A stretch of 64,000 bases of DNA from Asterias amurensis (GCF_032118995.1 NC_092652.1:24293044-24357043), one strand, 5' to 3'. Numbered from the stretch's first letter, positions 11,833 to 24,600 are shown. Numbers and translations: made by a program. The notes: generated by a model from the letters alone, not told the origin.

Positions 11833-12035
11833 TGAACAGAGCAGCGTAAGGCCGTTTTCGAAACCAAATGAAAACCCACAAGGAAAGCACACGCTTCCTA
11901 ATGTCGAGGAACCTCATATTATAAGCCCAAACCCAAACCGTAGTTTCGACAATGGTCGCACCTTATGGTACGATCTTCGAACTACCTGTTATACAAGGGC
12001 AGTGGGTTCAGGTGGTGTTATCATATGGACATTCG

Positions 12036-12971
12036 TATGGTGGCCCTGAAGGGACATCGCATATCGCAAACGTGTGCGCATACGTATGCAATGTCGTGAA
12101 ACAATTCGCAAATATGTGCGCACACGAATGCAATGTCGTGAAACAATTCGCGAATATGTGCGCACACGTATGCAATGTCGTGAAACAATTCGCAAATATG
12201 TGCGCACACGTATGCAATGTCGTGAAACAATTCGCCAATATGTGCGCACACGTATGCAATGTCGCGAAACAATTCGCGAATATGTGCGCACACGTCTGCG
12301 AATATTATTTGCGATGTCGTGAATTTTATTGCATACCATGTTGCATACCTTTGAATAAAATGCCTAATGATCTGGGGGTTTCTTTCCAACAGTGAGATAA
12401 GCGGTAGTCATTGCAGCAGTAGTCTTTGTTGTGAGGCAAGCGAGGCGTGTGGTCGTCCTTGGCCTGGTGCCAAGTTCCTGGGTATACACATGCTTTACAG
12501 AGGGAGCCTGCTGTAGCGCCACAGTACTCCCTGGATCGGTAACAAATTATCCACAACTATGACATCATCCTAATGGTATGCAACATGGTATGCAATAAAA
12601 TTCACGACATTGCAAAACAAATCGCACTCGTGTGCGCACATATTCACGATTTGGTTCACGAAATTGCATACGTGTGCGCACATATTCACGATTTGGTTCA
12701 CGAGATTGCATACGTGTGCGCACATATTCGCGATTTGTTTCACGACATTGCATACGTGTGCGCACATATTCGCGAATTGTTTCACGATATTGTATACGTG
12801 TGCGCATATATTCGCGATTTGTTTCACGACATTGCATACGTGTGCGCACATATTCGCGAATTGTTTCACGATATTGCATACGTGTGCGCATATATTCGCG
12901 ATTTGTTTCACGACATTGCATACGTGTGCGCACACGTTTGCGTTATGCGATGTCCCTTTGGGGCCACCATA
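12036..12971. mobile_element. Foldback element with 42-bp tandem units in both arms
   Basis: Left arm 12036-12350 and right arm 12573-12971 are inverted copies separated by a 222-bp core. The outer 30 bases (TATGGTGGCCC, then GGGACATCGCAT) match in inverted form. Inside each arm a 42-bp unit containing GTGCGCACACGTATGCAATG and CGTGAAACAATTCGC is repeated, about five times on the left and eight on the right. In the right arm the units alternate between two variants, a higher-order 84-bp period. Inverted arms made of tandem subrepeats are the hallmark of Foldback-type elements, known in Drosophila. No transposase is present. Confidence 0.85.
12351..12560 (-). other. Cysteine-rich reading frame in the core of the foldback element
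   Basis: On the minus strand the core reads as an open segment with seven cysteines: REYCGATAGSLCKACVY, then DYCCNDYRLSHCW, with GTWHQAKDDHTPRLPHNK between them. A CAG acceptor-like site precedes REYC. The CC-x-DY-x-C pattern resembles the end of somatomedin-B-type domains, but the full eight-cysteine spacing is not met, so this is only a resemblance. It could be a captured host exon or coding debris. No start codon with an obvious context and no partner exon were found. Confidence 0.35.
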
Positions 12972-13281
12972 CATTCGCATGGAATGTAGGGGTCTTTAGC
13001 TCTTTAATTGGTCAAGTAAAGTGGCGTGAATACTTGTTGAAAAGCGCGGAGTGGTTTAAAAAAAAACCTGTTAAATTACCAATTATTTATGTACGTAACT
13101 ACCCCAGCATTTCATTACACTACAAAGACACAAACTGCGCAAAGTGACAAGGATATCACCTCGTTCTCATTTTATGAAGAAGTGGCGAATGATGAATATC
13201 GCCGGGGTTTGTGCTCGTGAGGAGTCAGGAGTGTAATGTTAAAAATGGTCAGAAATTGTTATTTCGTTGCTGAAATTCATT

Positions 13282-13635
13282 TTAAAAAGACACTGGGCAC
13301 TATTTGTAACTGCCAAAGACCAGTCTTCTCACTTCTGTATCTCAACATGCAAAAATAAACAAACCTGTGAAAATTTAAGCTCAATTGGTCGTCGAAGTTG
13401 CGAGTTAATACAAGCTGTGTGCTTTCAGATGCTTGATTTTGAGATCTCAAAATCTAATTCTGAGGTCACGAAATCAAACTCAAGTATTTTAGTGAGAAAT
13501 AACTTTTTCCTCAAAACTACATTACTTCAGAGGAAGCCGTTTCTCACAATGTTTTATACTATCATTAGCTCTCCATTGATCGTTAACAAGTAACTTTTTA
13601 TGCTAACAATTATCTTGAGTGTCCAGTGCTTTTTT
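13282..13635 (+). mobile_element. Family A miniature element, worn
   Basis: Both terminal blocks are recognisable (ACACTGGGCACTATTTG and GTGTCCAGTGCTTTT) and the internal GAGATCTCAAAATCTAATT palindrome remains, but with many base changes. Confidence 0.7.
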
Positions 13636-15658
13636 GAGTTCAAATGAGATTAAACAGATTTTAAATGTGTACAAACCACCAATTCGTAATATCCTCTTTG
13701 AGTGGTTTTCATAAAGATTCGCGAAATACCATGCAACGTCATCACTCAGTTACGTCATGTGGGAGCTTCGTTTTGTAGAGCCGCTGTGTTCCAACATGGA
13801 GATACAACAAAGCAATAACCCACAGATTGCGTCAAAAGATTTCCACTTTCAGAGTGACGCACGTCGTCGGCGGCAGAGGTCACTGTAGCTATTTTTTTCT
13901 CAAAATCGTCAGATTAAATACTCTGTACTCTATTGGTACTTGTCAATATATATAGTTGCGAGATAATAATGGAAGAAAACACACCCTTGTTACACGTAGT
14001 TGTGTGCTTTCAGATGGTTGATTTCGGGACCTCAAAATCTAATTCTGAGGTCTCGAAATCAAATTCAAATATTTAAGTGGAAAACTACTCCTTTCTCGAA
14101 AACTACGTTACTTCAGAGGGAGCCGTTTCTCACAATGTTTTTTACTATCAACAGCTCTCCATTGCTTGTTACCAAGTAAGTTTTTATGCTAGGATTATTT
14201 TGAGTAATGATGTTCAAACATTATGTATACACTGCATGCATACGACCGAAAGTGCAAGCTGATTAGCTACATCACCTCGGACCAATCGAAACACTGATAT
14301 GGAAAGCTTGCGTCACACACGTTCATCCAATGAAATCATTGGGTCCAATGAAACCATTGACAGGGGACACGTCTACAAGGGTTTGTTTAACATCTTCCTT
14401 GAAAGCCAATCAACGGACAGCAATATTGTTTTTGAATTCTTAATTCATTATTGGTGTAGATTGCAAACCGTCATGGCTTACTCCTTGATTTGATAGATAT
14501 TGACCGTGTGTGTGTGTGGGGGGGGGGGGGGGGGGGGGTTGAAATGTTTGTTTTACTTGAGAACTTTTTCAAAACACTTAATACAAACTATTAAGAAACT
14601 TTCCTTCTGAATAACTGCCCTATGTGTCAAGTCTCCCGCGATACAGATTACAGGTGAGCTTTTTTTTAATTAGCAACTGAAATAATAATTGCCTTTAGTT
14701 TATCTAATGAGCCAGTGGAAACAAACTAATGTACGGGGTACACCACCAAAACTTGTCATTTTCGTAATGTCTATTTATTGCGTGAAAATGGAACTAATTA
14801 AAAAACATTTTTTTAACACGATTTCATCATACTTGTGAACATCAAAATACAAATTACTATGTACAAAAACATTAACATCTAATAACATGGTGATGTATGA
14901 TACATATGATGGGCATTTATAAAAACAGCAATTACTTGTAAGGCACTTGATTATTATGATGTTTTACTACCACCCGCCCCCCCCCCCTGTCCCATAAATT
15001 TTTTTTAGAGTAATCATGTGTAAATCAACAGTCCGAATACTGTGTAGAAACCAGACAAAGATAATTGTTCAAGTAGCTGTGAATAAGTACACCCAGTGCA
15101 TCTGTTGAAAAACAACTTCAGCTGAAGTCAAATATTGAAAAATTAATGGTGGATGTCATGTGATGTGTAAATGGGATATGAATTGATAAAATACTCATTT
15201 AGACCATTCCCTTGTTTACAAAAATTGTGACCCTGTACATGTACATACAAAGACTTTTCCTGAATTGTTTTCAAGCTTGAGTTTTTGTCAAAATTCAATT
15301 TCAAGAAAACTAAAACAAAGATGGTTAAAGAAAATGTGGAGTTTTTAAACAAGTACATGTAGATGATGTCAACTTATACAACTTGTAGATGATATTTACT
15401 TACAATACTTGCAGTTCATGTCACCATAAAAATACAGGCAGATCATGTCACTTGAAAGTGACCTTGTGCATTCTGGGAAAAGCCTGAAAACTAAATCTTT
15501 TCTCTGACTGGTCATGCAACAAAAATCCATCTTCTGTCATAACTACCATAACAAATTAATATTCATATTCATTAATATTCAAATGCAATTTATCAAAGAA
15601 CTTTCATCTCAAGAATCTTCACTCCTTACAGTCCAAGCTTCTCAGACCAATCCCATCC

Positions 15659-17009
15659 TCAATGTGTAGGAGATCTGGGATCCACACCAAAAGGAGACGG
15701 CATCTGGCGTAACCATGGAGAGTTCCGTCGGTAGCCGAATTCTCCGTTGTATCCGAAGTTTGGCTTTGCATCTGACAGGAACTGACCATGTCCGCTGATT
15801 TGATCCACAGAGTGTCCGGCTAGAAAGAAGTCAGAGTTGGAAATAAATGATTAGATGAATACAAAATGGGACAAGGGTAAGCACACATCCATAAACATAT
15901 TTTTTCACAGGACTCAGAAAAGTACTGAGTATACCGTGCTAACACACATCGGTGTATGGGTAAAAACCAAAATTAATATTCTTTATCCCCGATATCTATT
16001 ATATCGTTGCGGTACCCGCTGCCAAAAACATAGGATTCGAACTGCCTCTAGCTGCCGGGCAACCTCGGTAGTCTAGTTGGTAAGACACTGCTCTGGAATT
16101 TCAAGGGTCGTGGGTTCGAATCCACACGAGTAACATGCCTGTGATATTTTTCCACAGGACTCGAGATAGTACTGAGTATACAGTGCTAACACACATCGGT
16201 GTATGGGTAAAAACCAAAATTAATACACATAAACAGATCACATCATTGTTTAAATTGCAATGGGAGACATTTGGGACGCTTGATGGCAGCAGACTTACCA
16301 GGTAAATACTATTGTTCTTGGTAATAATGATGAGCATGCTCATTAAATAGTAGGTCTTCATAGGGTCGAGATTTCCCTGAACTTTTGGTTTTGTTTCCAC
16401 GCTTCAGTCAGGGCTGCCCTCTCTAGGCTGTGCCCCGATGTTGTCTTATTAAAATATGAGTTACACCAACTTCACAATACATCTTGAGCCACAGTCACAC
16501 CTGTGTCCAAGAATAATATCCATAGAATTGTCTGGTCCCCTCACCTGTCCCTTCCTGTTGCTATACAGTTCAGTTTTTAGCTGAAGACTTTAGTTAAAAG
16601 CTGAACAGGTTTATAATGTAGTTCTTAGCTGGATAGCTTAGTTCAAAGCTGAACAAGTTTAGTACTAAGCTGAACAATTTAGTGCTTAGCTAAACAGGTC
16701 AGTGCTAAACTGAACAGCATAGATCTAAGCCAAACGGTTGCGTCCAAGTTGAATAGTTTAGTGCTAAATTACGCAAATATTTGTAAGATTGGGTCTATAG
16801 TTTGCCATTGTATAGTTGAGAGGTCAGGGGAGGGCGGGGCTGGTGTGGGGAGGGGTTAGAGGGCTGGGATGTCTGGTTGGGGAGGGGGGTCATTCAATAC
16901 CTCTTGCTGATCCTGGAGCAGCATTTCTTGCATGTAGATACCGGTATCCAGCCCCAGATTCAATAAATCTGTCAATCACTGGCCCATCAATCGAACATCC
17001 ACCTTTGTC
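15659..17009 (-). CDS. Terminal exons c and d, second copy
   Basis: Exon c 17009-16901 and exon d 15819-15659 repeat those at 21335-21227 and 20144-19984 with the same splice sites, phase and protein sequence. No first exon or exon b lies between the two copies, so this pair has no start of its own unless it is used by skipping the nearer pair. It sits inside the duplicated block next to the assembly gap and may be the second haplotype of the same exons. Confidence 0.5.
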
Positions 17010-18650
17010 CTGAAATAGTAAAGAGTAAAGATCAAAATTGTTATCGTGATATCGCATGTATGCCGGGACACTTCAGTTCTCAAGAGGGTTTTGTGTATTA
17101 TTCAAGCCACTATCTGGGACTGTACATTTCCAATGGAATGTAGCATAGAGGTTGATTTCAAACTGTCAATGACGTGTGTTTAAAGCAAACTTTCTACAGG
17201 GAGATATAATGTGAAATTTGTTTTAAACTTTTTTATCAATCACCTTGTTTTAAATACAGTAACTTATGCCTTTGATTGAACTTGTGTTGCTTAAAGGATG
17301 GGTCTGTGTGCGCATATACATCCAAATGACGCCCAACCACGTCACGTAGAGCACATCCCTCGAGTACAATCCCTCGAGTACAATCCAAGTATGGCAACCT
17401 CCTCTTAGTCATCCTTCTCGTTTTAAGTACGTTGCAAGGATCATAAGGTCCGTGGTCAGAGGCCAGAAGGTTATGAACATTGCACAATAGTCTTGGATTT
17501 ATATGGGGCTGTTTGATCCGCTATTGTCTACACAAAGAATAGTGTACTGAACCTTAAAAAAACACGTTGCCTTGGATCGGTCGAGTTGGTCTTCGAAAAG
17601 TGTTCTTTTATANNNNNNNNNNNNNNNNNNNNNNNNNNNNNNNNNNNNNNNNNNNNNNNNNNNNNNNNNNNNNNNNNNNNNNNNNNNNNNNNNNNNNNNN
17701 NNNNNNNNNNNNNNNNNNNNNNNNNNNNNNNNNNNNNNNNNNNNNNNNNNNNNNNNNNNNNNNNNNNNNNNNNNNNNNNNNNNNNNNNNNNNNNNNNNNN
17801 NNNNNNNNNNNNNNNNNNNNNNNNNNNNNNNNNNNNNNNNNNNNNNNNNNNNNNNNNNNNNNNNNNNNNNNNNNNNNNNNNNNNNNNNNNNNNNNNNNNN
17901 NNNNNNNNNNNNNNNNNNNNNNNNNNNNNNNNNNNNNNNNNNNNNNNNNNNNNNNNNNNNNNNNNNNNNNNNNNNNNNNNNNNNNNNNNNNNNNNNNNNN
18001 NNNNNNNNNNNNNNNNNNNNNNNNNNNNNNNNNNNNNNNNNNNNNNNNNNNNNNNNNNNNNNNNNNNNNNNNNNNNNNNNNNNNNNNNNNNNNNNNNNNN
18101 NNNNNNNNNNNNAACACACCCTTGTTACACGTAGTTGTGTGCTTTCAGATGGTTGATTTCGGGACCTCAAAATCTAATTCTGAGGTCTCGAAATCAAATT
18201 CAAATATTTAAGTGGAAAACTACTCCTTTCTCGAAAACTACGTTACTTCAGAGGGAGCCGTTTCTCACAATGTTTTTTACTATCAACAGCTCTCCATTGC
18301 TTGTTACCAAGTAAGTTTTTATGCTAGGATTATTTTGAGTAATGATGTTCAAACATTATGTATACACTGCATGCATACGACCGAAAGTGCAAGCTGATAA
18401 ACTACATCACCTCGACCAATCGAAACACTGATATGGAAAGCTTGCGTCACAGCACGTTTATCCAATGAAACAATTGGGTCCAATGAAACCATTGACAGGG
18501 GACCAGTCTACAAGGGTTTGTTTGACATCTTCCTTGAAAGCCAATATACGGACAGCAATATTGTTTTTAAATTATTAATTCATTATTGGTGTAGATTGCA
18601 AACCGTCATGGCTTACTCCTTGATTTGATAGATATTGACCGTGGGTGGGT

Positions 18651-18681
<31 letters not shown>

Positions 18682-21600
18682 GGGTGTATCCACGTTCAAA
18701 CCGGGGACCCAGAACAAAAGGGACAACGGGTCGACGGTTGCTATCACAAAGGAATACAATGGGGTCCACGGTTGCTATAAAAAAAGAGTTGAACAAAGGA
18801 GGGTCCCAAAGGCAGGCGTTTACACATTGTGTGTGTGTGTGGGGGGGGGGGGGGCTTTTTGAAATGTTTGTTTTACTTGACAACTTTTTCAAAACACTTA
18901 ATACAAACTATTAAGAAACTTTCCTTCTGAATAACTGCCCTATGTGTCAAGTCTCCCGCGATACAGATTGCAGGTGAGCTTTTTTTGAATTAGCAACTGA
19001 AATAATAATTGCCTTTAGTTTATCTAATGAGCAAGTGGAAACAAACTAATGTACGGAGTACACCACCAAAACTTGTCATTTTCGTAATGTCTGTTTATTG
19101 CGTGAAAATGGAACTAATTAAAAAACATTTTTTTAACACGATTTCATCATACTTGTGAACATCAAAATACAAATTACTATGTACAAAAACATTAACATCT
19201 AATAACATGGTGATTTATGATACATATGATGGGCATTTATAAAAACAGCAATTACTTGTAAGGCACTTGATTATAATGATGTTTTACTACCACCCACCCA
19301 CCCCCCCCCCCCCCGTCCCATAATTTTTTTTAGAGTAATCATGTGTAAATCAACAGTCCGAATACTGTGTAGAAACCAGACAAAGATAATTGTTCAAGTA
19401 GCTGTGAATAAGTACACCCAGTGCATCTGTTGAAAAACAACTTCAGCTGAAGTCAAATATTGAAAAATTAATGGTGGATGTCATGTGATGTGTAAATGGG
19501 ATATGAATTGATAAAATACTCATTTAGACCATTCCCTTGTTTACAAAAATTTTGACCCTGTACATGTACATACAAAGACTTTTCCTGAATTGTTTTCAAG
19601 CTTGAGTTTTGTCAAAATTCAATTTTCAAGAAAACTAAAACAAAGATGGTTAAAGAAAATGTGGAGTTTTTAAACAAGTACATGTAGATGATGTCAACTT
19701 ATACAACTTGTAGACGATATTTACTTACAATACTTGCAGTTCATGTCACCATAAAAATACAGGCAGATCATGTCACTTGAAAGTGACCTTGTGCATTCTG
19801 GGAAAAGCCTGAAAACTAAATCTTTTCTCTGACTGGTCATGCAACAAAAATCCATCTTCTGTCATAACTACCATAACAAATTAATATTCATATTCATTAA
19901 TATTCAAATGCAATTTATCAAGGAACTTTCATCTCAAGAATCTTCACTCCTTACAGTCCAAGCTTCTCAGACCAATCCCATCCTCAATGTGTAGGAGATC
20001 TGGGATCCACACCAAAAGGAGACGGCATCTGGCGTAACCATGGAGAGTTCCGTCGGTAGCCGAATTCTCCGTTGTATCCGAAGTTTGGCTTTGCATCTGA
20101 CAGGAACTGACCATGTCCGCTGATTTGATCCACAGAGTGTCCGGCTAGAAAGAAGTCAGAGTTGGAAATAAATGATTAGATGAATACAAAATGGGACAAG
20201 GGTAAGCACACATCCATAAACATATTTTTTCACAGGACTCAGAAAAGTACTGAGTATACCGTGCTAACACACATCGGTGTATGGGTAAAAACCAAAATTA
20301 ATATTCTTTATCCCCGATATCTATTATATCGTTGCGGTACCCGCTGCCAAAAACATAGGATTCGAACTGCCTCTAGCTGCCGGGCAACCTCGGTAGTCTA
20401 GTTGGTAAGACACTGCTCTGGAATTTCAAGGGTCGTGGGTTCGAATCCCACCCGAGTAACATGCCTGTGATATTTTTCCACAGGACTCGAGATAGTACTG
20501 AGTATACAGTGCTAACACACATCGGTGTATGGGTAAAAACCAAAATTAATACACATAAACAGATCACATCATTGTGTAAATTGCAATGGGAGACATTTGG
20601 GACGCTTGATGGCAGCAGACTTACCAGGTAAATACTATTGTTCTTGGTAATAATGATGAGCATGCTCATTAAATAGTAGGTCTTCATAGGGTCGAGATTT
20701 CCCTAAACTTTTGGTTTTGTTTCCACGCTTCAGTCAGGGCTGCCCTCTCTAGGCTGTGCCCCGATGTTGTCTTATTAAAATATGAGTTACACCAACTTCA
20801 CAATACATCTTGAGCCACAGTCACACCTGTGTCCAAGAATAATATCCATAGAATTGTCTGGTCCCCTCACCTGTCCCTTCCTGTTGCTATACAGTTCAGT
20901 TTTTAGCTGAAGACTTTAGTTAAAAGCTGAACAGGTTTATAATGTAGTTCTTAGCTGGATAGCTTAGTTCAAAGCTGAACAAGTTTAGTACTAAGCTGAA
21001 CAATTTAGTGCTTAGCTAAACAGGTCAGTGCTAAACTGAACAGCATAGATCTAAGCCAAACGGTTGCGTCCAAGTTGAATAGTTTAGTGCTAAATTACGC
21101 AAATATTTGTGAGATTGGGTCTATAGTTTGCCATTGTATAGTTGAGAGGTCAGGGGAGGGCGGGGCTGGTGTGGGGAGGGGTTAGAGGGCTGGGATGTCT
21201 GGTTGGGGAGGGGGGTCATTCAATACCTCTTGCTGATCCTGGAGCAGCATTTCTTGCATGTAGATACCGGTATCCAGCCCCAGATTCAATAAATCTGTCA
21301 ATCACTGGCCCATCAATCGAACATCCACCTTTGTCCTGAAATAGTAAAGAGTAAAGATCAAAATTGTTATCGTGATATCGCATGTATGCCGGGACACTTC
21401 AGTTCTCAAGAGGGTTTTGTGTATTATTCAAGCCACTATCTGGGACTGTACATTTCCAATGGAATGTAGCATAGAGGTTGATTTCAAACTGTCAATGACG
21501 TGTGTTTAAAGCAAACTTTCTACAGGGAGATATAATGTGAAATTTGTTTTAAACTTTTTTATCAATCACCTTGTTTTAAATACAGTAACTTATGCCTTTG

Positions 21601-24600
21601 ATTGAACTTGTGTTGCTTAAAGGATGGGTCTGTGTGCGCATATACATCCAAATGACGCCCAACCACGTCACGTCTAGCACATCCCTCGAGTACAATCCAA
21701 GTATGGCAACCTCCTCTTAGTCATCCTTCTCGTTTTAAGTACGTTGCAAGGATCATAAGGTCCGTGGTCAGAGGCCAGAAGGTTATGAACATTGCACAAT
21801 AGTCTTGGATTTATATGGGGCTGTTTGATCCGCTATTGTCTACACAAAGAATAGTGTACTGAACCTTAAAAAAACACGTTGCCTTGGATCGGTCGAGTTG
21901 GTCTTCGAAAAGTGTTCTTTTATCGTTTGTTATAAAATGCATATGGGTAGAAAGATGTTGTAAAAGTAGAATACAATGGTCTACACAAATAAGCCTTCGA
22001 AATTGGGTGGTTCTCGTTTTACCTCGTCAACTAACATGGTCAGCCATTTATGGGAGTCAAATTTTTGACTCTCATAAATGGCAACTGTGTTAGTTCGCGA
22101 CGTAAAAGGAAAATCACGCAATTTTGAGTGATACTTGTGTGGATCGTTATATTCTACTTTTAAAACATCTTTCTAACCATAACAAACGGTCTCAAATGTT
22201 TTTTATAGACCAACTTGTCCGATCCAAGGCAACGTGTACCTTTAAGTTTTGGGGCTTAAACAACCACAAGGGTAGCCCAAGGGTAGACCCTACATGACAT
22301 GAGCATCATAACGTCCACAAGTGATTTTTCTAGAAGCGTTCTTTGGATCAAGCATGTAATTACAATAATTGTAACGCTCCAGCGAGGGTCATTATGCCCC
22401 CGTGAGCAACCCTCCGGAGCGTTACAATTATTGTAACTAGTAACTTGCTAACAATAATAACAGTTACAATTTTGAACACTGCATTTTTAGATTCGTCCTA
22501 TTTATACCAATTACCTGCTGTGTTTTGCGCAATGTTTCATCGACCTGTTCTCGCGAAAAATATAACTTGACATGCTTGTCTTTTTGCGAGTTATATGCTG
22601 GTATGGCTGGCCCCAGTTTGGGCTGACAGTGAGAAAAGTCCTTGGAGATTGTGTCCACGGCTATACAGTCTAACAAGAAACTCTTCTCCTTCTGAGCGAT
22701 TTCTTCCGGGGTCGGTTGTGGGGGACCACGGGGCGACTTGGCCGGTCGACCTCTGGGTGATTTCTTGGCTGACTTTACCGATGGAGTCGGGCTCTGGGCT
22801 TTCTCAGACGGTGCTGGTGAGGTGGGTGGTTCGGATCCCTTATCAGACATGATGGTTGATTTGGTTGAGTCGATTTGGTTTCACTCTTGTTGAATGCTGA
22901 ACGTGGTTGTGTAGACCGCTTGTTGTGTCTGCCAATTGTCGTGTGTTACTCGTATGGATTCGAGGTATGATGTTTCTACACTTTCACCAAGTACTTGTTT
23001 GTTGTTGTTGAATGTAAATAAGTGAAGTTTTGGTTTCACAAGTTTCTGCTGTGGGAGTCTGTACACTTTGTTGTGACTGCACCTGTTGCATATGGCCAAC
23101 ACTACACCAAGCCTATCAATTAGTTGCTAAGCGACGGGGACTGTGAGGTTGTACGGAAACTCAACACAGGAGGGCGCTATTGCGATTTGCACGGCAATTT
23201 TGCAGAGAATAGTGAATTTTATTGGGAAGTTTTTTTTCTCTCTAGAAGTGTCTTTACATTATTATGTATTTGTATGGCAATATTCGCGGTCAGCGGAAGC
23301 ATTCAATGGACATTGAACAAAAGAAGAATATATCATGACTATAATCTAGCAGTACAAGTCATATCTCTATGACTGATTGGCATAAGTCATAAGTCATAAT
23401 TATGACGGTTGCCAATCAAGTCACAATAATGATATGAAAATAAGTCACAATGAGATGTTTTTCTTTTTCTCTCTCTCATGTCTCTTTTTGGATTCTGTAG
23501 CGGTTTGTGTTGAAATCGCTTTAATGTTTTGCTTTTAGTACAATAATTATTCAGAATTTGGCAAATAACGTTTTTATGTTGGAAAAAATTACTTGGAAGG
23601 AATGAAAAAAAGGTAATCATATAAATTATAAAGAATTGACAACTTACCTTGTGTGTTTCATTCTTGCCGAGCGTGGTGAGCGCCAAAACTTTGCGCACCC
23701 CTGGTTTTTGGAAGTACCCCCTTGCATGCCAATCTCTGGTTGCATCGTAAGATCGATTCAGCGGTTTGTACTTAGTGACTTGATTGGTCGCCACGACACT
23801 GTCGATGTTGTAGCCCTCACGCCGCCCTGCGAGCACCGTCGCAGCCGGGGGTGGTGGAGCACGTCGTCTGCCCGATAGGGTGTTGAGACTACTCGACCTA
23901 GGTGAATGCAGTCCTTCGGGTGGGGTGCCTTGGTGTTTGTGACGGGGCGTGGTGTCAGTGCTGCTCCGCCTAGTCGCATAAGCTGAACCCTTCGGTCTTG
24001 GGGATGTGGTTGTTTCCTTTAGTGTAACCGGTAGTCAAATACAAAGAAAAACTTTTTTTAAATAGATTGAAATAATTGTCACACGAAGTTGTGTGCTTTC
24101 AGATGCTTGATTTCGAGACCTAATATTCTAAACTTGAGGTCTCGAAATCAAAATTCGTGGAAAATTACTTCTTTCTCGAAAACTACGTCACTTCAGAGGG
24201 AGCCGTTTCTCACAATATTATTTTATACTACCAACCTCTCCCCATTACTCGTTACCAAACAAGATTTTATGGTCATAATTCTTTTAAGTAATTACCAATA
24301 GTGTCCACTGCCTTTAAAAGGGAAAAGATTCTGAACTGAAAGATTATTGTAAAAAAAGGAAAACAAAACTTTCTCGTTGAATTTAACTGTCCATCTCGTG
24401 CACCCTAGTAACCAAAGTTCTATAACATAGACAGAAAAAAGTAGCACCGTTTTGGGGATCCCTTTAGCAACCAGGGCCCGATTTCATAGAGCTGCTTAAG
24501 CACAAAATTTGGCTTAAGCAAAACAATCCTTGCCTAGTAAAATCAGATTACCGACCAAGACTCCACTCAATTGTTATGCTAAGTAAACAACAGCTAAGTA

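Larger units (their letters stand above)
13978..17612. repeat. Duplicated block, copy 1 (3.6 kb)
   Basis: This segment matches 18113-21922 almost base for base, in the same orientation, including exons c and d, the SINE pair, the CTGAAC minisatellite and the truncated miniature element at its start. Differences I can see are single bases, a 15-base duplication near 17360, and the length of a GT/G tract near 14515. The block ends at the first N of the gap. Confidence 0.95.
18113..21922. repeat. Duplicated block, copy 2 (3.8 kb)
   Basis: The match to copy 1 begins at the first base after the gap and continues until the point where copy 1 runs into the gap. It is longer by about 175 bases, almost all from one segment between two GT/G tracts at 18650-18855. 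After 21922 the sequence runs on uniquely into a complete miniature palindrome. Confidence 0.95.

Noticed and set aside
11952-12395. Long open frames through the 42-bp units
   Set aside because: The unit is a multiple of three without stops, so several frames on both strands stay open. No start context, domain or splice support.
12060-12945. CRISPR-like array (regular 42-bp repeats)
   Set aside because: Units are contiguous with no unique spacers and occur as inverted arms in an animal genome; this is a minisatellite within a foldback element.
16061-16136. Functional tRNA gene
   Set aside because: A and B boxes and T arm are good, but the acceptor stem has only about five pairs and the anticodon arm does not form; it continues into a SINE body.
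17499-18211. Reading frames spanning the run of N
   Set aside because: They consist almost wholly of unknown bases in a placeholder gap.
18575-18914. Gly/Val/Cys-rich and Pro/His/Thr-rich frames around 18.65-18.9 kb
   Set aside because: Translations of GT and G simple-sequence tracts.
23758-23979. 73-codon minus-strand frame overlapping exon b
   Set aside because: It is in a different frame from exon b, whose borders and phase fit the gene model; the frame is a shadow.
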